A stretch of 64,000 nucleotides of DNA from Rhizobium sp. AQ_MP (GTDB taxonomy: Bacteria > Pseudomonadota > Alphaproteobacteria > Rhizobiales > Rhizobiaceae): NCBI RefSeq assembly GCF_014237835.1, contig NZ_JACJVI010000008.1:214205-278204 (forward strand). Reading direction: 5' to 3'. Below the pieces are notes generated by a model. It was not told the DNA's origin, made no database searches, and was given only the letters and a program-made list of their open reading frames with translations. How positions within the stretch are numbered: the stretch's first letter is position 1; each line of letters opens with the position of its first letter. This document shows, in pieces, positions 16,403 through 26,220 of this stretch. The position numbers were made by a program, and so were the translations under genes.

Positions 16403-18313
16403 TCAGGCTGCCGTGCGGTAGCCTGCAGCTCCAGCAGATGCGCCGCCTTGAAGCTTGAAGCGCGCGAGCTGTCCCTGCAGCTGGCGCGATTCGCCGGCGA
16501 GTACCTGGCTGGCAGCCGTCGTCTCTTCGACCATGGCGGCATTCTGCTGGGTCATCTGGTCCATGTGGTTGACCGATGTGTTGATCTCGCCCAGCGCTGC
16601 CGACTGCTCTTCTGCCGCACGGGCGATCGTCACGACGTGATCGTTGACGCGGTTGACCAGCGATTCGATCTCCTTCAGCGCCTCGCCGGTGGAAAGGACG
16701 AGCGACACGCCGCCCTTCACTTCTTCGGCGGAGGTGTTGATCAGCGTCTTGATCTCCTTGGCCGCATTTGCCGAACGCTGGGCAAGTTCGCGCACTTCCT
16801 GGGCCACCACGGCAAAGCCGCGACCGGCTTCACCCGCACGGGCCGCCTCGACGCCGGCATTCAGCGCGAGCAGGTTGGTCTGGAAGGCGATCTCGTCGAT
16901 GACGGAGATGATCTGGCTGATCTTTTGCGAGGACTGTTCGATACGGCCCATGGCGTCGATGGCGTTGCGGACGATGTCGCCCGACTTGCCGGCGCTGTTC
17001 TTGGTTTCCTGCACCATGTGCGAGGCTTCCTTGGCGCGCTGGGTCGAGGTCTTCACCGTTGTCGTGATTTCCTCGAGCGCGGCTGCGGTTTCCTCGAGCG
17101 AGGCGGCCTGCTGCTCGGTGCGGCGAGCAAGCTGGTTGGCAGCCGAGGACAGCTCGCCGGAATTCCCGGTAATCGTGCCGGCCGCATGCAGAATGTTCTG
17201 CATGGTCTGGCGCAGGACGGCCATGGTCTGGTTGACGTTGCCCTGCAATTCGGCAAAGGCGCCCTGGAACTGGCCTTCCATTTCGTGCGTCAGGTCGGCA
17301 TCGGCGAGGGCTGCAATCACGCGGCGGACTTCGGTGACGCCGCGATCAACGTTTTCGACGAGTTCGTTGACCGAACCGGCAAAGCGCTGCAGGTCGGCAT
17401 CGTCATAGGTCTTGGAAATGCGCTTGGAGAAGTCACCGGCTGCGGCAGCGGCGACAATGCCGCTGATCGAGGTCTGCAGGTCCTTGCTCTGGGCATGCAG
17501 GGCCGCTTCCTGAGCTTCCATGACGCGCATCTGCTCTTCGTTCGTGCGGAAGATTTCCAGCGCACGCGCCATCTCGCCGATTTCGTCCTTGCGCTCGGTG
17601 CCCGGAATGCTGTTGCCGAGCTTGCCGGAGGCCATTTCGGTCATGATCGCGGTCAGGCTGCGGATCGGGTTGACGATGCCGCGCCGGGCAAGCAGGAAGC
17701 TGATGGCGACACCGGCGAGAATGCAGACGGCGGCGGTGATGACCTGGACCAGCATGGTGAAGCCGGAGGCCGTGAGCGCGTTCTCACGCGATGCCTTCAG
17801 GCTTTCGGCCGAAGAGGTCGAATACTCCTTGACCACTGATGTGACGACCTTCTGGGCTTCGAGCGCCTTGGCCAGCTCCGCCTTCATGACGGCGATGTCC
17901 TGGCCGGCGGGGGTTGCGGCCACGGCGACCATTGCACGGATCTGGTTGAAATAGGCGTCGAGCGCCGTCTTCGTGCGGTCGAGGATCTGGACTTCCGCCG
18001 AGCTTGCGGTGGTCGCGATCTTGGGCAGGCGGGCCAGCATCTCGCCGGCACGCTTGTCGGTCTCTGCGGCGAAGTCGGCCGCCTTTTCCGGCGATAGCGC
18101 CAGCTGATAGGTCATGCGGGAGATGGCGATGATGTCGATGCGCAGGTCCATGGCCTCGCGGGCCACCTCCTCGCGGGATCCGGTTTCCTTGAGCGCCGAT
18201 CCGAGCGAGGAGAGACCGCTCGCACCGACAGCCGCGATTGCGGCCGCTGCGACGCCCATGAGGACGACGACAAGGCTGACCTTTTTCAAAATGGAAAGAT
18301 TGGCAATACTCAT
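16403..18313 (-). CDS. Methyl-accepting chemotaxis protein
   Basis: 636 aa inner-membrane receptor from the ATG at 18313. Order: TM1 (~12-32), a helical periplasmic sensor (~35-185, four-helix-bundle type), TM2 (~187-209), HAMP (~210-262, [19 protein letters not shown]), a second HAMP-like linker (~280-370), then the signalling bundle. The hairpin tip that binds CheA/CheW is intact ([38 protein letters not shown]), and [16 protein letters not shown] and [12 protein letters not shown] resemble methylation helices. Ligand unknown. No CheR/CheB-binding pentapeptide is seen; the tail ends GYRTAA. Other che genes are not nearby. Confidence 0.93.
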   Translation of the reverse strand: MSIANLSILKKVSLVVVLMGVAAAAIAAVGASGLSSLGSALKETGSREEVAREAMDLRIDIIAISRMTYQLALSPEKAADFAAETDKRAGEMLARLPKIATTASSAEVQILDRTKTALDAYFNQIRAMVAVAATPAGQDIAVMKAELAKALEAQKVVTSVVKEYSTSSAESLKASRENALTASGFTMLVQVITAAVCILAGVAISFLLARRGIVNPIRSLTAIMTEMASGKLGNSIPGTERKDEIGEMARALEIFRTNEEQMRVMEAQEAALHAQSKDLQTSISGIVAAAAAGDFSKRISKTYDDADLQRFAGSVNELVENVDRGVTEVRRVIAALADADLTHEMEGQFQGAFAELQGNVNQTMAVLRQTMQNILHAAGTITGNSGELSSAANQLARRTEQQAASLEETAAALEEITTTVKTSTQRAKEASHMVQETKNSAGKSGDIVRNAIDAMGRIEQSSQKISQIISVIDEIAFQTNLLALNAGVEAARAGEAGRGFAVVAQEVRELAQRSANAAKEIKTLINTSAEEVKGGVSLVLSTGEALKEIESLVNRVNDHVVTIARAAEEQSAALGEINTSVNHMDQMTQQNAAMVEETTAASQVLAGESRQLQGQLARFKLQGGASAGAAGYRTAA

Positions 18314-18981
18314 GGAAAACTCACTCCGTGCGACCCGCCGTCCTGGCAGGCGGCCCTGACGGCCGCGCATGGAGCTCATTCCACACCCATGCCCACCCAA
18401 TAGCGGGCACATGTTTCGATTTGGTTGATAGCGGATACCCCCATATGCGGCGCACAGGGGCCCGCATTGTGGCGGGGGCAATGTCGCGTCACATCTTGAT
18501 GTCAAGCATTGCGAAGGGAAATCTTGATCCCCAGATTTTTGGGGCTGTCGACAAGATCTTGGCACGGTCGGAATGAAACGCCTGAAATCCCGCCTAAACG
18601 CCTCTTTTCGGGACGATTTTTCGCTCGTGACATTTCTTCGACGATGCGGCATGGACCGGGGGCTTCGTCACACCAGCGGAGAAAGCTCTGTCATTCCCGT
18701 GACTTCGCTCTTTTGCCCGTTATCCACAATCAATCACCACAACATATAGCGTTAATATTTCCTTCACAGACCACCCCTTGACGGAATCAGTCGAGCCGAT
18801 GTTAATGGACCCTGTTGCGGCGGCGACTGGACCGGGCATTAACGAGGCCGGGTTTCATCAAACATTGTGGCGGCTTTCTCACATGTGGAACGGCGTTCTG
18901 ACGTCGCCTTCCGCAGCAGGAAAATTGTGCGATTTTTGACCGCTGAGCGGGGGTCTTGGATCTGGCGGCAATAAGTTGTTA
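18314..18981. other. Intergenic region without a supportable gene
   Basis: The ~670 bp between the receptor start and the nrdJ control region hold only short open frames with no ribosome site or recognisable product. The receptor promoter must lie near its left end but no clear -35/-10 could be assigned. Confidence 0.6.
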
Positions 18982-19028
18982 GTACTATATTTAGTGTTTG
19001 CAGCCACCATCTCTACCATATACAGGGT
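18982..19028 (+). promoter_or_regulatory. Tandem NrdR boxes over a likely nrdJ promoter
   Basis: Box 1 (18982-18997) matches 13 of 16 positions of the NrdR consensus ACACTATATATAGTGT; box 2 (19013-19028) matches 11 of 16. Their starts are 31 bp apart, the canonical three-turn spacing of NrdR sites. A TTTGCA-N16-TATACA promoter candidate (18997-19024) lies within them. Confidence 0.75.
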
Positions 19029-19147
19029 GCCCATCTCCGGATGAATCACCTGACGGACGAACAAGAAGACGGCTGCGCGGTTCGGCGTGCAGACGATACA
19101 TTTTATCGCGCCGATTAGCGGCGCCCTAGATCGAGGGACACAGGCAG

Positions 19148-22100
19148 ATGCGCATTGAACGTCGCTTCACCAAACCGGGGCAATCCGCTTACGCGGAGAT
19201 CGAGTTCCGCAAGGCCATCAGCGAAATCAAGAACCCCGACGGCTCAATCGTATTTCGTCTTGCCGACATCGACGTCCCCGCCCAGTTCAGCCAGGTGGCG
19301 GCAGACATTCTCGCCCAGAAGTATTTCCGCAAGGCCGGCGTGCCGAAGATCCTGAAGAAGGTCGAGGAGAACGACGTTCCCTCCTTCCTCTGGCGCTCGG
19401 TCGCCGATGAAAAGGCACTCGCCGCCCTGCCCGAGAACGAGCGCTACGGCTCGGAAACCGATGCCCGCCAGGTCTTCGATCGCCTGGCCGGCACCTGGAC
19501 CTATTGGGGCTGGAAGGGCAAGTACTTCTCGTCGGAAGAAGACGCTGCCGCCTTCAAGGACGAGCTTGCCTATATGCTCGCCACCCAGCGCGTCGCTCCG
19601 AACAGCCCGCAGTGGTTCAACACCGGCCTGCACTGGGCCTATGGCATCGACGGTCCCGGCCAGGGCCATTTCTATGTCGACCCCTTCACCGGCAAGCTGG
19701 TGAAGTCCAAGTCGGCCTATGAACATCCGCAGCCGCATGCCTGCTTCATCCAGTCCGTCGAAGACGATCTGGTCAACGAAGGCGGCATCATGGACCTCTG
19801 GGTCCGCGAAGCCCGTCTCTTCAAGTATGGCTCCGGCACCGGCTCCAACTTCTCCTATCTGCGCGGCGAAGGCGAAAAGCTCTCCGGCGGCGGCCGTTCC
19901 TCCGGCCTCATGTCCTTCCTGAAGATCGGCGACCGTGCAGCCGGCGCCATCAAGTCGGGCGGCACCACCCGTCGCGCGGCCAAGATGGTCGTTGTTGACA
20001 TCGACCATCCGGATATCGAAGCCTATATCGACTGGAAGGTGAAGGAAGAGCAGAAGGTTGCCGCCCTCGTCACCGGCTCCAAGATCGTCGCCAAGCATCT
20101 GAAGGCGATCATGAAGGCCTGCGTCAATTGCGAGGCCGACAACGGCGCCTGCTTCGACCCGAACGAGAACCCTGCCCTGAAGCGCGAAATCAAGGCCGCG
20201 AAGAAGGACCAGGTTCCGGAAAACTACATCAAGCGCGTCATCCAGTTCGCCCAGCAGGGCTACAAGGATCTCGAGTTCAAGACCTACGACACCGACTGGG
20301 ATTCGGAAGCCTATCTCACGGTCTCGGGCCAGAACTCGAACAACTCCGTCTCGCTGAAGGACGACTTCCTGCGCGCTGTCGAAAACGACGGCGACTGGAA
20401 CCTGACGGCCCGCAAGGACGGCAAGGTGATGAAGACGCTGAAGGCCCGCGACCTCTGGGAGAAGATCTCCTATGCCGCCTGGGCATCGGCCGATCCGGGC
20501 CTGCACTTCAACACGACGATGAACGACTGGCACACCTGCCCGGCTGCCGGCCCGATCCGCGCGTCGAACCCGTGCTCGGAATACATGTTCCTCGACGACA
20601 CGGCCTGCAACCTGGCTTCGCTGAACCTCCTGCAGTTCAAGGATGCCAAGACAAAGAAGATCAACATCGCCGATTACGAGCACGCCGTTCGCCTCTGGAC
20701 CGTTGTTCTCGAAGTCTCCGTGATGATGGCGCAGTTCCCGTCGCGCCAGATCGCCGAACTCTCCTATGAATACCGCACGCTCGGCCTCGGCTATGCGAAT
20801 ATCGGCGGCCTCCTGATGTCGTCCGGCATCCCCTATGACTCGGCCGAAGGCCGCGCCATCTGCGGTGCGCTGACCGCCATCATGACCGGCGTCTCCTATG
20901 CGACATCGGCCGAAATCGCCTCGGAACTCGGCCCCTTCCCGGGCTTTGCGCCGAACCGCGACAACATGCTGCGCGTCATCCGCAACCATCGCCGTGCCGC
21001 CCAGGGTCTGTCGGATGGCTATGAAGGCCTCTCCGTCAATCCCGTGCCGCTCGTCCATGCCGACTGCACGGATCCGGCCCTGATCGCCCATGCCACCGCG
21101 GCCTGGGACAAGGCTTTGGCGCTCGGCGAAAAGCACGGCTATCGCAATGCGCAGGTCTCGGTCATCGCGCCGACCGGCACGATCGGTCTCGTCATGGACT
21201 GCGACACGACTGGCATCGAGCCCGACTTCGCGCTGGTCAAGTTCAAGAAGCTCGCCGGCGGCGGCTACTTCAAGATCATCAACGCCGCCGTTCCGGAAGC
21301 GCTGCGCACGCTTGGCTATTCGGAATCCCAGATCGCCGAAATCGATGCCTATGCCGTCGGCCATGGCAACCTGAACCAGGCGCCGGGCATCAACCCGACG
21401 ACGCTGCGTGCCAAGGGCTTTACCGACGAGAAGATCGAAGCCGTCAACGGCGCGCTGAAGAGCGCCTTCGACATCAAGTTCGTCTTCAACCAGTGGACGC
21501 TCGGCGCCGACTTCCTGAAGGAGGCCCTCAAGGTCTCCGACGAGCAGCTCTCCGACATGAGCTTCAACCTGCTCGAGCACATGGGCTTCTCGAAGAAGGA
21601 CATCGAGGCCGCCAACATCCATGTCTGCGGCGCGATGACGCTGGAAGGCGCGCCCTTCCTCAAGGCCGAACATCTGCCGGTCTTCGATTGCGCCAATCCC
21701 TGCGGCAAGATCGGCAAGCGTTATCTCTCGGTTGAATCCCACATCCGCATGATGGCGGCTGCCCAGCCCTTCATCTCGGGCGCGATCTCCAAGACGATCA
21801 ACATGCCGAACGAAGCCACCGTTGAGGATTGCGGCTCCGCCTACATGCTGTCCTGGAAGCTGGCACTGAAGGCCAATGCGCTCTATCGCGACGGCTCGAA
21901 GCTCTCCCAGCCGCTCAATGCCTCGCTGATCGAGGACGAGGATGACGAGGACGGCGTCGAGGAGTTGTTGGCCCAGCCGGCGGCTGCCCAGGCCGTCACC
22001 ATCACCGAACGCATCATCGAGCGTGTGGTGGAGCGTGTCGTGCGCGAGCAGGAAAAGCTGCCGACGCGGCGCAAGGGCTACACCCAGAAGGCCAAGATCG

Positions 22101-22930
22101 GTGGTCACACCATCTTCCTGCGCACCGGCGAATATGACGACGGTCGTCTCGGCGAAATCTTCCTTGACATGAACAAGGAAGGCTCGGCCCTTCGCGCCTT
22201 CATCAACAACTTCGCCATCTCCGTCTCGCTCGGCCTGCAATATGGCGTGCCGCTCGAGGAATATGTCGACGCCTTCACCTTCACCAAGTTCGAGCCGGCC
22301 GGCATGGTCACCGGCAACGACGCGATCAAGAATGCGACGTCGATCCTCGACTACGTCTTCCGGGAACTGGCGATCTCCTATCTCGGCCGCCACGACCTCG
22401 CGCATGTCGACACCTCCGACTTCTCTACCACGGCGCTTGGCCGCGGCATGAAGGAAGGCAAGGCCGACGTCGTCTCCAAGGGCCTGACCCGCGGCTACAA
22501 GCCGACGCTCGTCTCCAGCCACGTCCCGGCCGCCGCCGGTGCCGAGCCCAAGGGTGCAGCCACCGCCGCCCCCGCCAAGGCCTCGGCCACGGTCACCGCC
22601 TTCGCCTCCTCGGGCGCCACCGCCCGCAAGCTGGAAGTGGCCACCGCCATCTCCACCCATGAAGTCGTGTCCTTCAAGCGCGACTACGAGGAACGGGCCG
22701 CGGAACTGGCGGAAGAGATCGCCGAAGAAAGCGTCTTCACCGACGCCGCCGCCGACGAAGCCGCCGCCGCCAAGGCGGAAGCCAAGAAGCTCGAGGCCTC
22801 ACGCCGCATGCGCTCCATCGCGCAAGGCTATACGGGCAACATGTGCTCGGAATGCCAGAACTTCACGATGGTGCGCAACGGCACTTGCGAGAAGTGCGAC
22901 ACGTGCGGCGCGACGAGCGGGTGCAGCTGA
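19148..22930 (+). CDS. nrdJ: Vitamin B12-dependent (class II) ribonucleotide reductase
   Basis: Converts ribonucleotides to deoxyribonucleotides with adenosylcobalamin, independent of oxygen. 1260 aa, the long alphaproteobacterial form. The N-terminal region leads into the 10-stranded barrel with [14 protein letters not shown] (~152), the substrate/active-site segment [20 protein letters not shown] (~474) and [15 protein letters not shown] (~690). A TSCPD domain lies at ~975-1090 ([20 protein letters not shown]), followed by an Ala-rich linker and a C-terminal cysteine cluster ([17 protein letters not shown]; ~1232-1260) that re-reduces the active site or binds zinc. No classical N-terminal ATP cone is obvious. 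Tandem NrdR boxes precede it. Confidence 0.96.
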   Translation: MRIERRFTKPGQSAYAEIEFRKAISEIKNPDGSIVFRLADIDVPAQFSQVAADILAQKYFRKAGVPKILKKVEENDVPSFLWRSVADEKALAALPENERYGSETDARQVFDRLAGTWTYWGWKGKYFSSEEDAAAFKDELAYMLATQRVAPNSPQWFNTGLHWAYGIDGPGQGHFYVDPFTGKLVKSKSAYEHPQPHACFIQSVEDDLVNEGGIMDLWVREARLFKYGSGTGSNFSYLRGEGEKLSGGGRSSGLMSFLKIGDRAAGAIKSGGTTRRAAKMVVVDIDHPDIEAYIDWKVKEEQKVAALVTGSKIVAKHLKAIMKACVNCEADNGACFDPNENPALKREIKAAKKDQVPENYIKRVIQFAQQGYKDLEFKTYDTDWDSEAYLTVSGQNSNNSVSLKDDFLRAVENDGDWNLTARKDGKVMKTLKARDLWEKISYAAWASADPGLHFNTTMNDWHTCPAAGPIRASNPCSEYMFLDDTACNLASLNLLQFKDAKTKKINIADYEHAVRLWTVVLEVSVMMAQFPSRQIAELSYEYRTLGLGYANIGGLLMSSGIPYDSAEGRAICGALTAIMTGVSYATSAEIASELGPFPGFAPNRDNMLRVIRNHRRAAQGLSDGYEGLSVNPVPLVHADCTDPALIAHATAAWDKALALGEKHGYRNAQVSVIAPTGTIGLVMDCDTTGIEPDFALVKFKKLAGGGYFKIINAAVPEALRTLGYSESQIAEIDAYAVGHGNLNQAPGINPTTLRAKGFTDEKIEAVNGALKSAFDIKFVFNQWTLGADFLKEALKVSDEQLSDMSFNLLEHMGFSKKDIEAANIHVCGAMTLEGAPFLKAEHLPVFDCANPCGKIGKRYLSVESHIRMMAAAQPFISGAISKTINMPNEATVEDCGSAYMLSWKLALKANALYRDGSKLSQPLNASLIEDEDDEDGVEELLAQPAAAQAVTITERIIERVVERVVREQEKLPTRRKGYTQKAKIGGHTIFLRTGEYDDGRLGEIFLDMNKEGSALRAFINNFAISVSLGLQYGVPLEEYVDAFTFTKFEPAGMVTGNDAIKNATSILDYVFRELAISYLGRHDLAHVDTSDFSTTALGRGMKEGKADVVSKGLTRGYKPTLVSSHVPAAAGAEPKGAATAAPAKASATVTAFASSGATARKLEVATAISTHEVVSFKRDYEERAAELAEEIAEESVFTDAAADEAAAAKAEAKKLEASRRMRSIAQGYTGNMCSECQNFTMVRNGTCEKCDTCGATSGCS

Positions 22931-22954
22931 GGCACACAGGGATGAAAGTTCAAG

Positions 22955-23512
22955 ATGTACCTCATAGGTCTAATTGAACCTTATCGTGCTGAGATAGCTT
23001 CGGTAGCCCTCCCTTTAGTGGGAGGGCTCATCAAATACTTGGTCAGCCCTCGATCAAAGATCGTCTACTCTAAGTCACACGCGTTCTGGTATGCCTTGAA
23101 AGGCAACGAGGGCGCTCCCAGTCTTGTGTATACAGAATCTCTTATATTCAAGAATTCAGGTAGAAAAACTGCGACAGAAATCGAAGTCGTCTTGGGTCGA
23201 GAACCGCAAAATTTTGCTATCTGGCCACAAAGAGACTACCAGACGAGCCGGAACCCAGAGGGTTTCTTTATACTGAAAACGCAGAATCTCGCTCCGAGTG
23301 AGCATTTCACACTTAACATGCTAGAGGTCGGAAACGATCCTCCGATACTCACGAACGTGCGCTGCGCTGATGGGCCTGCTAAATCAATTACCGTAGCTCC
23401 TGCTCAAGTTTACTCACGCTCAGCGAATATCAGCGCTGTAGCCCTGATGTTTCTGGGTTTCTGTACAGCGCTTTATTCTATCATCAAGTTTCTTGAATAC
23501 CTCACGGGGTGA
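22955..23512 (+). CDS. Orphan membrane protein of unknown function, low GC
   Basis: 185 aa, ATG at 22955, 24 bp after nrdJ. A hydrophobic stretch near the N-terminus (~12-31) and one at the C-terminus (~160-180) flank a polar, probably extracytoplasmic or cytosolic, domain with LIFKNSGRKTATEIEVVLG and NLAPSEHFTLNMLEVGND, which reads like a small beta domain. Base composition and codon use are visibly more AT-rich than the surrounding genes, suggesting recent acquisition. No ribosome site is clear. A perfect 9-bp inverted repeat (23005-23028) lies within its codons. No family recognised. Confidence 0.6.
   Translation: MYLIGLIEPYRAEIASVALPLVGGLIKYLVSPRSKIVYSKSHAFWYALKGNEGAPSLVYTESLIFKNSGRKTATEIEVVLGREPQNFAIWPQRDYQTSRNPEGFFILKTQNLAPSEHFTLNMLEVGNDPPILTNVRCADGPAKSITVAPAQVYSRSANISAVALMFLGFCTALYSIIKFLEYLTG
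23005..23028 (+). repeat. Perfect 9-bp inverted repeat inside the orphan gene
   Basis: AGCCCTCCC/GGGAGGGCT with a 6-nt loop, 75 nt after the nrdJ stop. It would make a strong hairpin, but no T run follows; it could mark the nrdJ mRNA 3' end. Confidence 0.5.
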
Positions 23513-23585
23513 GGTTGATAAAGTACTAGGTCTTGCGACGCAGTTTGATGGTCTCCTCGTCTTTGCGGGGAACAGCAAATAAATA

Positions 23586-23749
23586 GAAGGCTTAGGCCAG
23601 CGCAAGCCACTTAAACTTCAGATTTCGTTGGTGAGTGGATCAGTTCCGTGGGCGCCTACCGTACCGAGCCCCCCTCTTGCGAAATCTGAGGTTTGGCCCT
23701 GATCGGGCCAATTCCTCGATTTCGCTTTCTCCCCCGCAAGGGGGGAGAT
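23586..23749 (+). repeat. Rhizobial mosaic intergenic repeat, copy A
   Basis: RIME-like composite: an arm with GGCTTAGGCCAGCGCAAGCC, then an 87-bp core (23663-23749) identical to the core of copy B. The core includes GGCCCTGATCGGGCC and CCCCGCAAGGGG inverted repeats. Confidence 0.8.
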
Positions 23750-23806
23750 AGGCGCCGCGCTCGACCATCATCCTGTGCTCCTCAGCAAGGTAGGAAATAT
23801 CGCCCC

Positions 23807-24166
23807 TCACTGGCCGCAGTTTCTCAACTCCCCAAGAAGGAAACTGCAGACACCATCGAGATTGTCCTCGATCTCGCCGTTCCAGATCCTCAGCACCCGA
23901 AAACCCTGATCACGAAACCAGGCGTCCCGCCGTACATCGTGCTCGTTATCGGCATGCTGATGTCCATCCACCTCGACGATCACTCGGGCCTCGAAGCAGA
24001 CGAAGTCGAGGATGTAACCGTCGAGCGGCACCTGCCGCCGGAACTTGAAGCCGCCGAGCTGTTTTGCGCGCAGCACCTGCCACAGCCGGTCCTCAGCCCA
24101 GGTGGCATCGGCCCGCATGGCGCGAGCAAAACGACGATGACGCTGCGGCACTTCTCTGTGCGTCAT
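23807..24166 (-). CDS. DUF559 (Vsr/endonuclease-fold) protein
   Basis: 119 aa from the ATG at 24166 with GAGGAGG upstream. It carries the family landmarks RRFARAMRADATWAEDRLWQ, LGGFKFRRQVPLDGYILDFV, CFEARVIVEVDGHQH and a C-terminal GFRVLRIWNGEI. The D/E-x-D-G-xQH region resembles the catalytic strand of Vsr-type nucleases, so DNA cleavage is possible, though no DUF559 protein of this short type has a proven role that I can name. It lies between repeat copies A and B. Confidence 0.88.
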   Translation of the reverse strand: MTHREVPQRHRRFARAMRADATWAEDRLWQVLRAKQLGGFKFRRQVPLDGYILDFVCFEARVIVEVDGHQHADNEHDVRRDAWFRDQGFRVLRIWNGEIEDNLDGVCSFLLGELRNCGQ

Positions 24167-24263
24167 TCGAGCCTCCTCGAAACCACCAGAGATTGCATCC
24201 GGTTCGTGGCAAAGGAAAGAGGCATCCGCTAGGCATCGAGGCTGCTTTCGGAGGGAGGTCACT

Positions 24264-24443
24264 ATGGAAAGCTGCAAGGACCGGAATGGCGATACCTGGG
24301 AGATCTACAAAAGCGATGGGTGGCGGTGGCGTCGAACTGCAGCCAACGGCAGAATTGTGGGTGCTTCTGCAGAGAGCTACGTTAACAAGAGCGACTGCAT
24401 CAGCAACGCGCAACGCAACGGTATGACCTGCACCCCAAAATGA
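24264..24443 (+). CDS. DUF1508 (YegP-like) protein, 59 aa
   Basis: A short gene: ATG at 24264 right after GGAGGGAGG, TGA at 24441. The protein has the single YegP repeat: WEIYKSDGWRWRRTAANGRI followed by VGASAESYVNKSDCISNAQRN, matching the F-x-IY-x-D/W-RWRL-x-A-x-NG-x-I pattern. YegP-like proteins are small, function uncertain. Cys residues at 4, 45 and 56 are unusual for the family. It diverges from the DUF559 gene and sits in the same repeat-bracketed segment. Confidence 0.8.
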   Translation: MESCKDRNGDTWEIYKSDGWRWRRTAANGRIVGASAESYVNKSDCISNAQRNGMTCTPK

Positions 24444-24479
24444 GGCGACCACCTCCCCCCATGCGGGGGAGGACGGAAA

Positions 24480-24646
24480 ATCGAAGGCTTAGGCGAGCGC
24501 AAGCCGCCTAAACTTCAGATTTTCCCGGAGAGGGGCGCAGTTCCGTTGGCGCCAACATAACCGAGCCCCCCTCTTGCGAAATCTGAGGTTTGGCCCTGAT
24601 CGGGCCAATTCCTCGATTTCGCTTTCTCCCCCGCAAGGGGGGAGAT
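24480..24646 (+). repeat. Rhizobial mosaic intergenic repeat, copy B
   Basis: Same order as copy A; the core 24560-24646 is identical to 23663-23749 over 87 bp. Copies A and B are direct repeats 897 bp apart and bracket the DUF559 and DUF1508 genes. Confidence 0.8.
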
Positions 24647-24769
24647 GGGCCCGCGAACGTCTTGCCCTCCCAATCAGACCCACCGATGCGTTGGAAATCG
24701 CCACGACATTGGCTGGGTCGAAATCCCGGCCGCAGTGCCCCCTCTCCCCCTTGTGGGAGAGGTTACAAA

Positions 24770-24910
24770 ATCGAAGGCTTAGGCCAGCGCAAGCGGCCTA
24801 AACTTCAGATTTTGTTGGTGAGGGGATCGGTTCCGTTGCCACGACATAACCGAGCCCCTCGCTTCCGATTTCAGATGTTTAGGCGGCTTACGCTCGCCAA
24901 TTTCTCTTCC
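24770..24910 (+). repeat. Partial mosaic repeat copies C and D (opposite orientation)
   Basis: Copy C (24770-24860) repeats the first arm of A and B, including a perfect TTAGGCC/GGCCTAA hairpin at 24779-24801. Copy D (about 24868-24910) is a diverged reverse-complement of the same arm. Confidence 0.65.
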
Positions 24911-25063
24911 GGCCTTCGCGCGACGTCGCGCTCAGGCCTCCGTTCGCTGAAATCGATTCACGGGATCGATTTCTGGCCTTCGGCCACCGCTCCGAAGTCT
25001 CCCCCACCAAGGGGGAGATGGGCGTCGCGCTTTCGGCCTTTGCGCCTCATCCCAATAACGTCA

Positions 25064-25174
25064 GCCCCTCATCCGCCTGCCGGCACCTTCTCCCCGCAGG
25101 CGGGGAGAAGGCCGAAACCTCAACCGCACGTGCCTCCCTCTCCCCGCCTGCGGGGAGAGGGTAGGGTGAGGGGC
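25064..25174. repeat. Composite palindromic element
   Basis: Two perfect 12-bp hairpins, CCTTCTCCCCGC/GCGGGGAGAAGG (25086-25111) and CCCTCTCCCCGC/GCGGGGAGAGGG (25136-25161), each with a 2-nt loop, framed by GCCCCTCA (25064-25071) and TGAGGGGC (25167-25174). Confidence 0.8.
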
Positions 25175-25317
25175 AAGGACCACGAATTCGGCGCCAACTT
25201 CCGAAAAAAGGGGGATGACTTCGAGACATTCCCCAACAAAATCAACAAAACAAAGTTTTTTCATCCCCGCCCATTTCCACCCTCTTAGACTCCTCGCTGT
25301 CCCGCCCTCGGATACAC

Positions 25318-25870
25318 CTGACGATGCGATGTCAGGCGAGGCGGGGCCGGCGCCGGGGTGGCGTGCTCTCGCAGGCGCAAATCCCCGGCCCGCTGCAACG
25401 GTCTCCCTCCGGACGAGGGGCTGGATACGAAGGTGACGGGGTCGGATGCCCCGGAGCTGGATACCCCGATCGGAAGGACGTGCCTCAGAGGCACACAGAC
25501 AAGGCGCCCACGCCGTCACGAACACACCAGACGGCGGGGCGGAGAAAACGGCGGGGATGAGCGCTGGGCCGCAAATGGCCAGACGATCATCCCCCGGGCG
25601 AGGGTCCCGGTCGGAATGGTGCACCATCCGGCGGGAACCTCCCGGGCCACCAGCCAGGCTCTGGCAGACATTCCCACGGGAGGTGTTTGTCGAAGCCGGA
25701 CCCGCGCCCGGTCAATCTTTGGGACGAAGGTCCCGAAGACCGTCGCCGCCTTGCCAGAGAGACGCATGCAGCGGGAATAGACGCTGAACGAGGCGCCGGA
25801 AGGAGCCACATACATTCCTTAGACAGGTTGCTTCTGGCGCCTCGTCCGATCCCTCGGGGCAAACCCGAGG
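25318..25870. other. Gene-free segment packed with hairpins (candidate structured RNA locus)
   Basis: At least eight successive inverted repeats: 25353-25388 (CCGGGG/CCCCGG), 25480-25494 (GTGCC/GGCAC), 25511-25536 (CGCCGTC/GACGGCG), 25553-25594 (GGGGATGA/TCATCCCC), 25593-25646 (long imperfect arm closing on palindrome ATGGTGCACCAT), 25653-25665, 25717-25738 (CTTTGGGAC/GTCCCGAAG, one G-U), 25788-25845 (15-bp arms, one mismatch) and 25852-25870. Open frames here have no ribosome sites or recognisable domains. tmRNA, RNase P RNA and SRP RNA landmarks were looked for and not found. Strand unknown. Confidence 0.5.
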
Positions 25871-26010
25871 ACAAGTTTTGACCCACCCGGAGGGAGATGA
25901 TCCCGACCGGTGGCGAAGCTTGCGCTTTTTGACAGCAATAGATTTCCCCTCACCCTGAGGCGCCCGACCGCGTCGGGCTTCGAAGGGCGAGGCCACCACC
26001 CCTGCCCCAA

Positions 26011-26121
26011 CCTCATGCTGAGGTGCCGGGCTTGCCCGGCCTCGAAGCACGAGGCCACAGGTACAGCAAGAAAGAGGGATGCTTCGAGGCCCGCGCTTCA
26101 CGCGGGCACCTCAGCATGAGG
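26011..26121. repeat. Long palindromic repeat element
   Basis: Outer arms CCTCATGCTGAGGTGCC (26011-26027) and its exact reverse complement (26105-26121); inner arms GGCCTCGAAGCA (26038-26049) and TGCTTCGAGGCC (26080-26091). This pattern is a familiar dispersed intergenic palindrome of alphaproteobacteria. Confidence 0.8.
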
Positions 26122-26164
26122 GCGTTCAACCGACCGCAGTCCCCATGGGCGGCAGCAGGCCCCC

Positions 26165-26189
26165 GGAACCAATCTCATTTGAAACTGTT
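26165..26189 (+). promoter_or_regulatory. EcfG-like promoter of the DUF378 gene
   Basis: GGAAC (26165-26169), 16-bp spacer, TGTT (26186-26189); one mismatch to CGTT. The ATG is 32 nt downstream. Confidence 0.45.
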
Positions 26190-26220
26190 AGCCCCAGACC
26201 ACACCAACGGAGAGAACATC

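Noticed and set aside
16277..17839. 520-codon open frame antisense to the chemotaxis receptor
   Set aside because: Mirror frame of the receptor, without ribosome site or recognisable domain.
18314..19147. Cobalamin riboswitch before the B12-dependent reductase
   Set aside because: No B12-box-like GCCACTG segment or conserved riboswitch core was seen in the leader; the NrdR boxes account for the control region.
19244..22660. 1138-codon open frame antisense to nrdJ
   Set aside because: Produced by the high-GC codon bias of nrdJ on the opposite strand; composition is Gly/Arg/Asp/Val-rich with no domain, and nrdJ itself is certain.
23693..25288. Two open frames beginning with the same MALIGPIPRFRFLPRKGGD
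   Set aside because: The shared start is simply the 87-bp repeat core (copies A and B) read in the same frame; no ribosome site and no homology beyond the repeat.
25318..25870. Permuted tmRNA, RNase P RNA or SRP RNA
   Set aside because: No tag-peptide frame starting AND, no TTCGA-type T arm with CCA, no GAAAGTCCGGGC region, and no GGAAGGAAGC SRP loop on either strand.
25358..25886. Several 60-140 codon frames on both strands of the hairpin block
   Set aside because: They are Arg/Pro/Gly-rich, overlap each other in all frames, lack start signals and follow the inverted repeats rather than codon structure.
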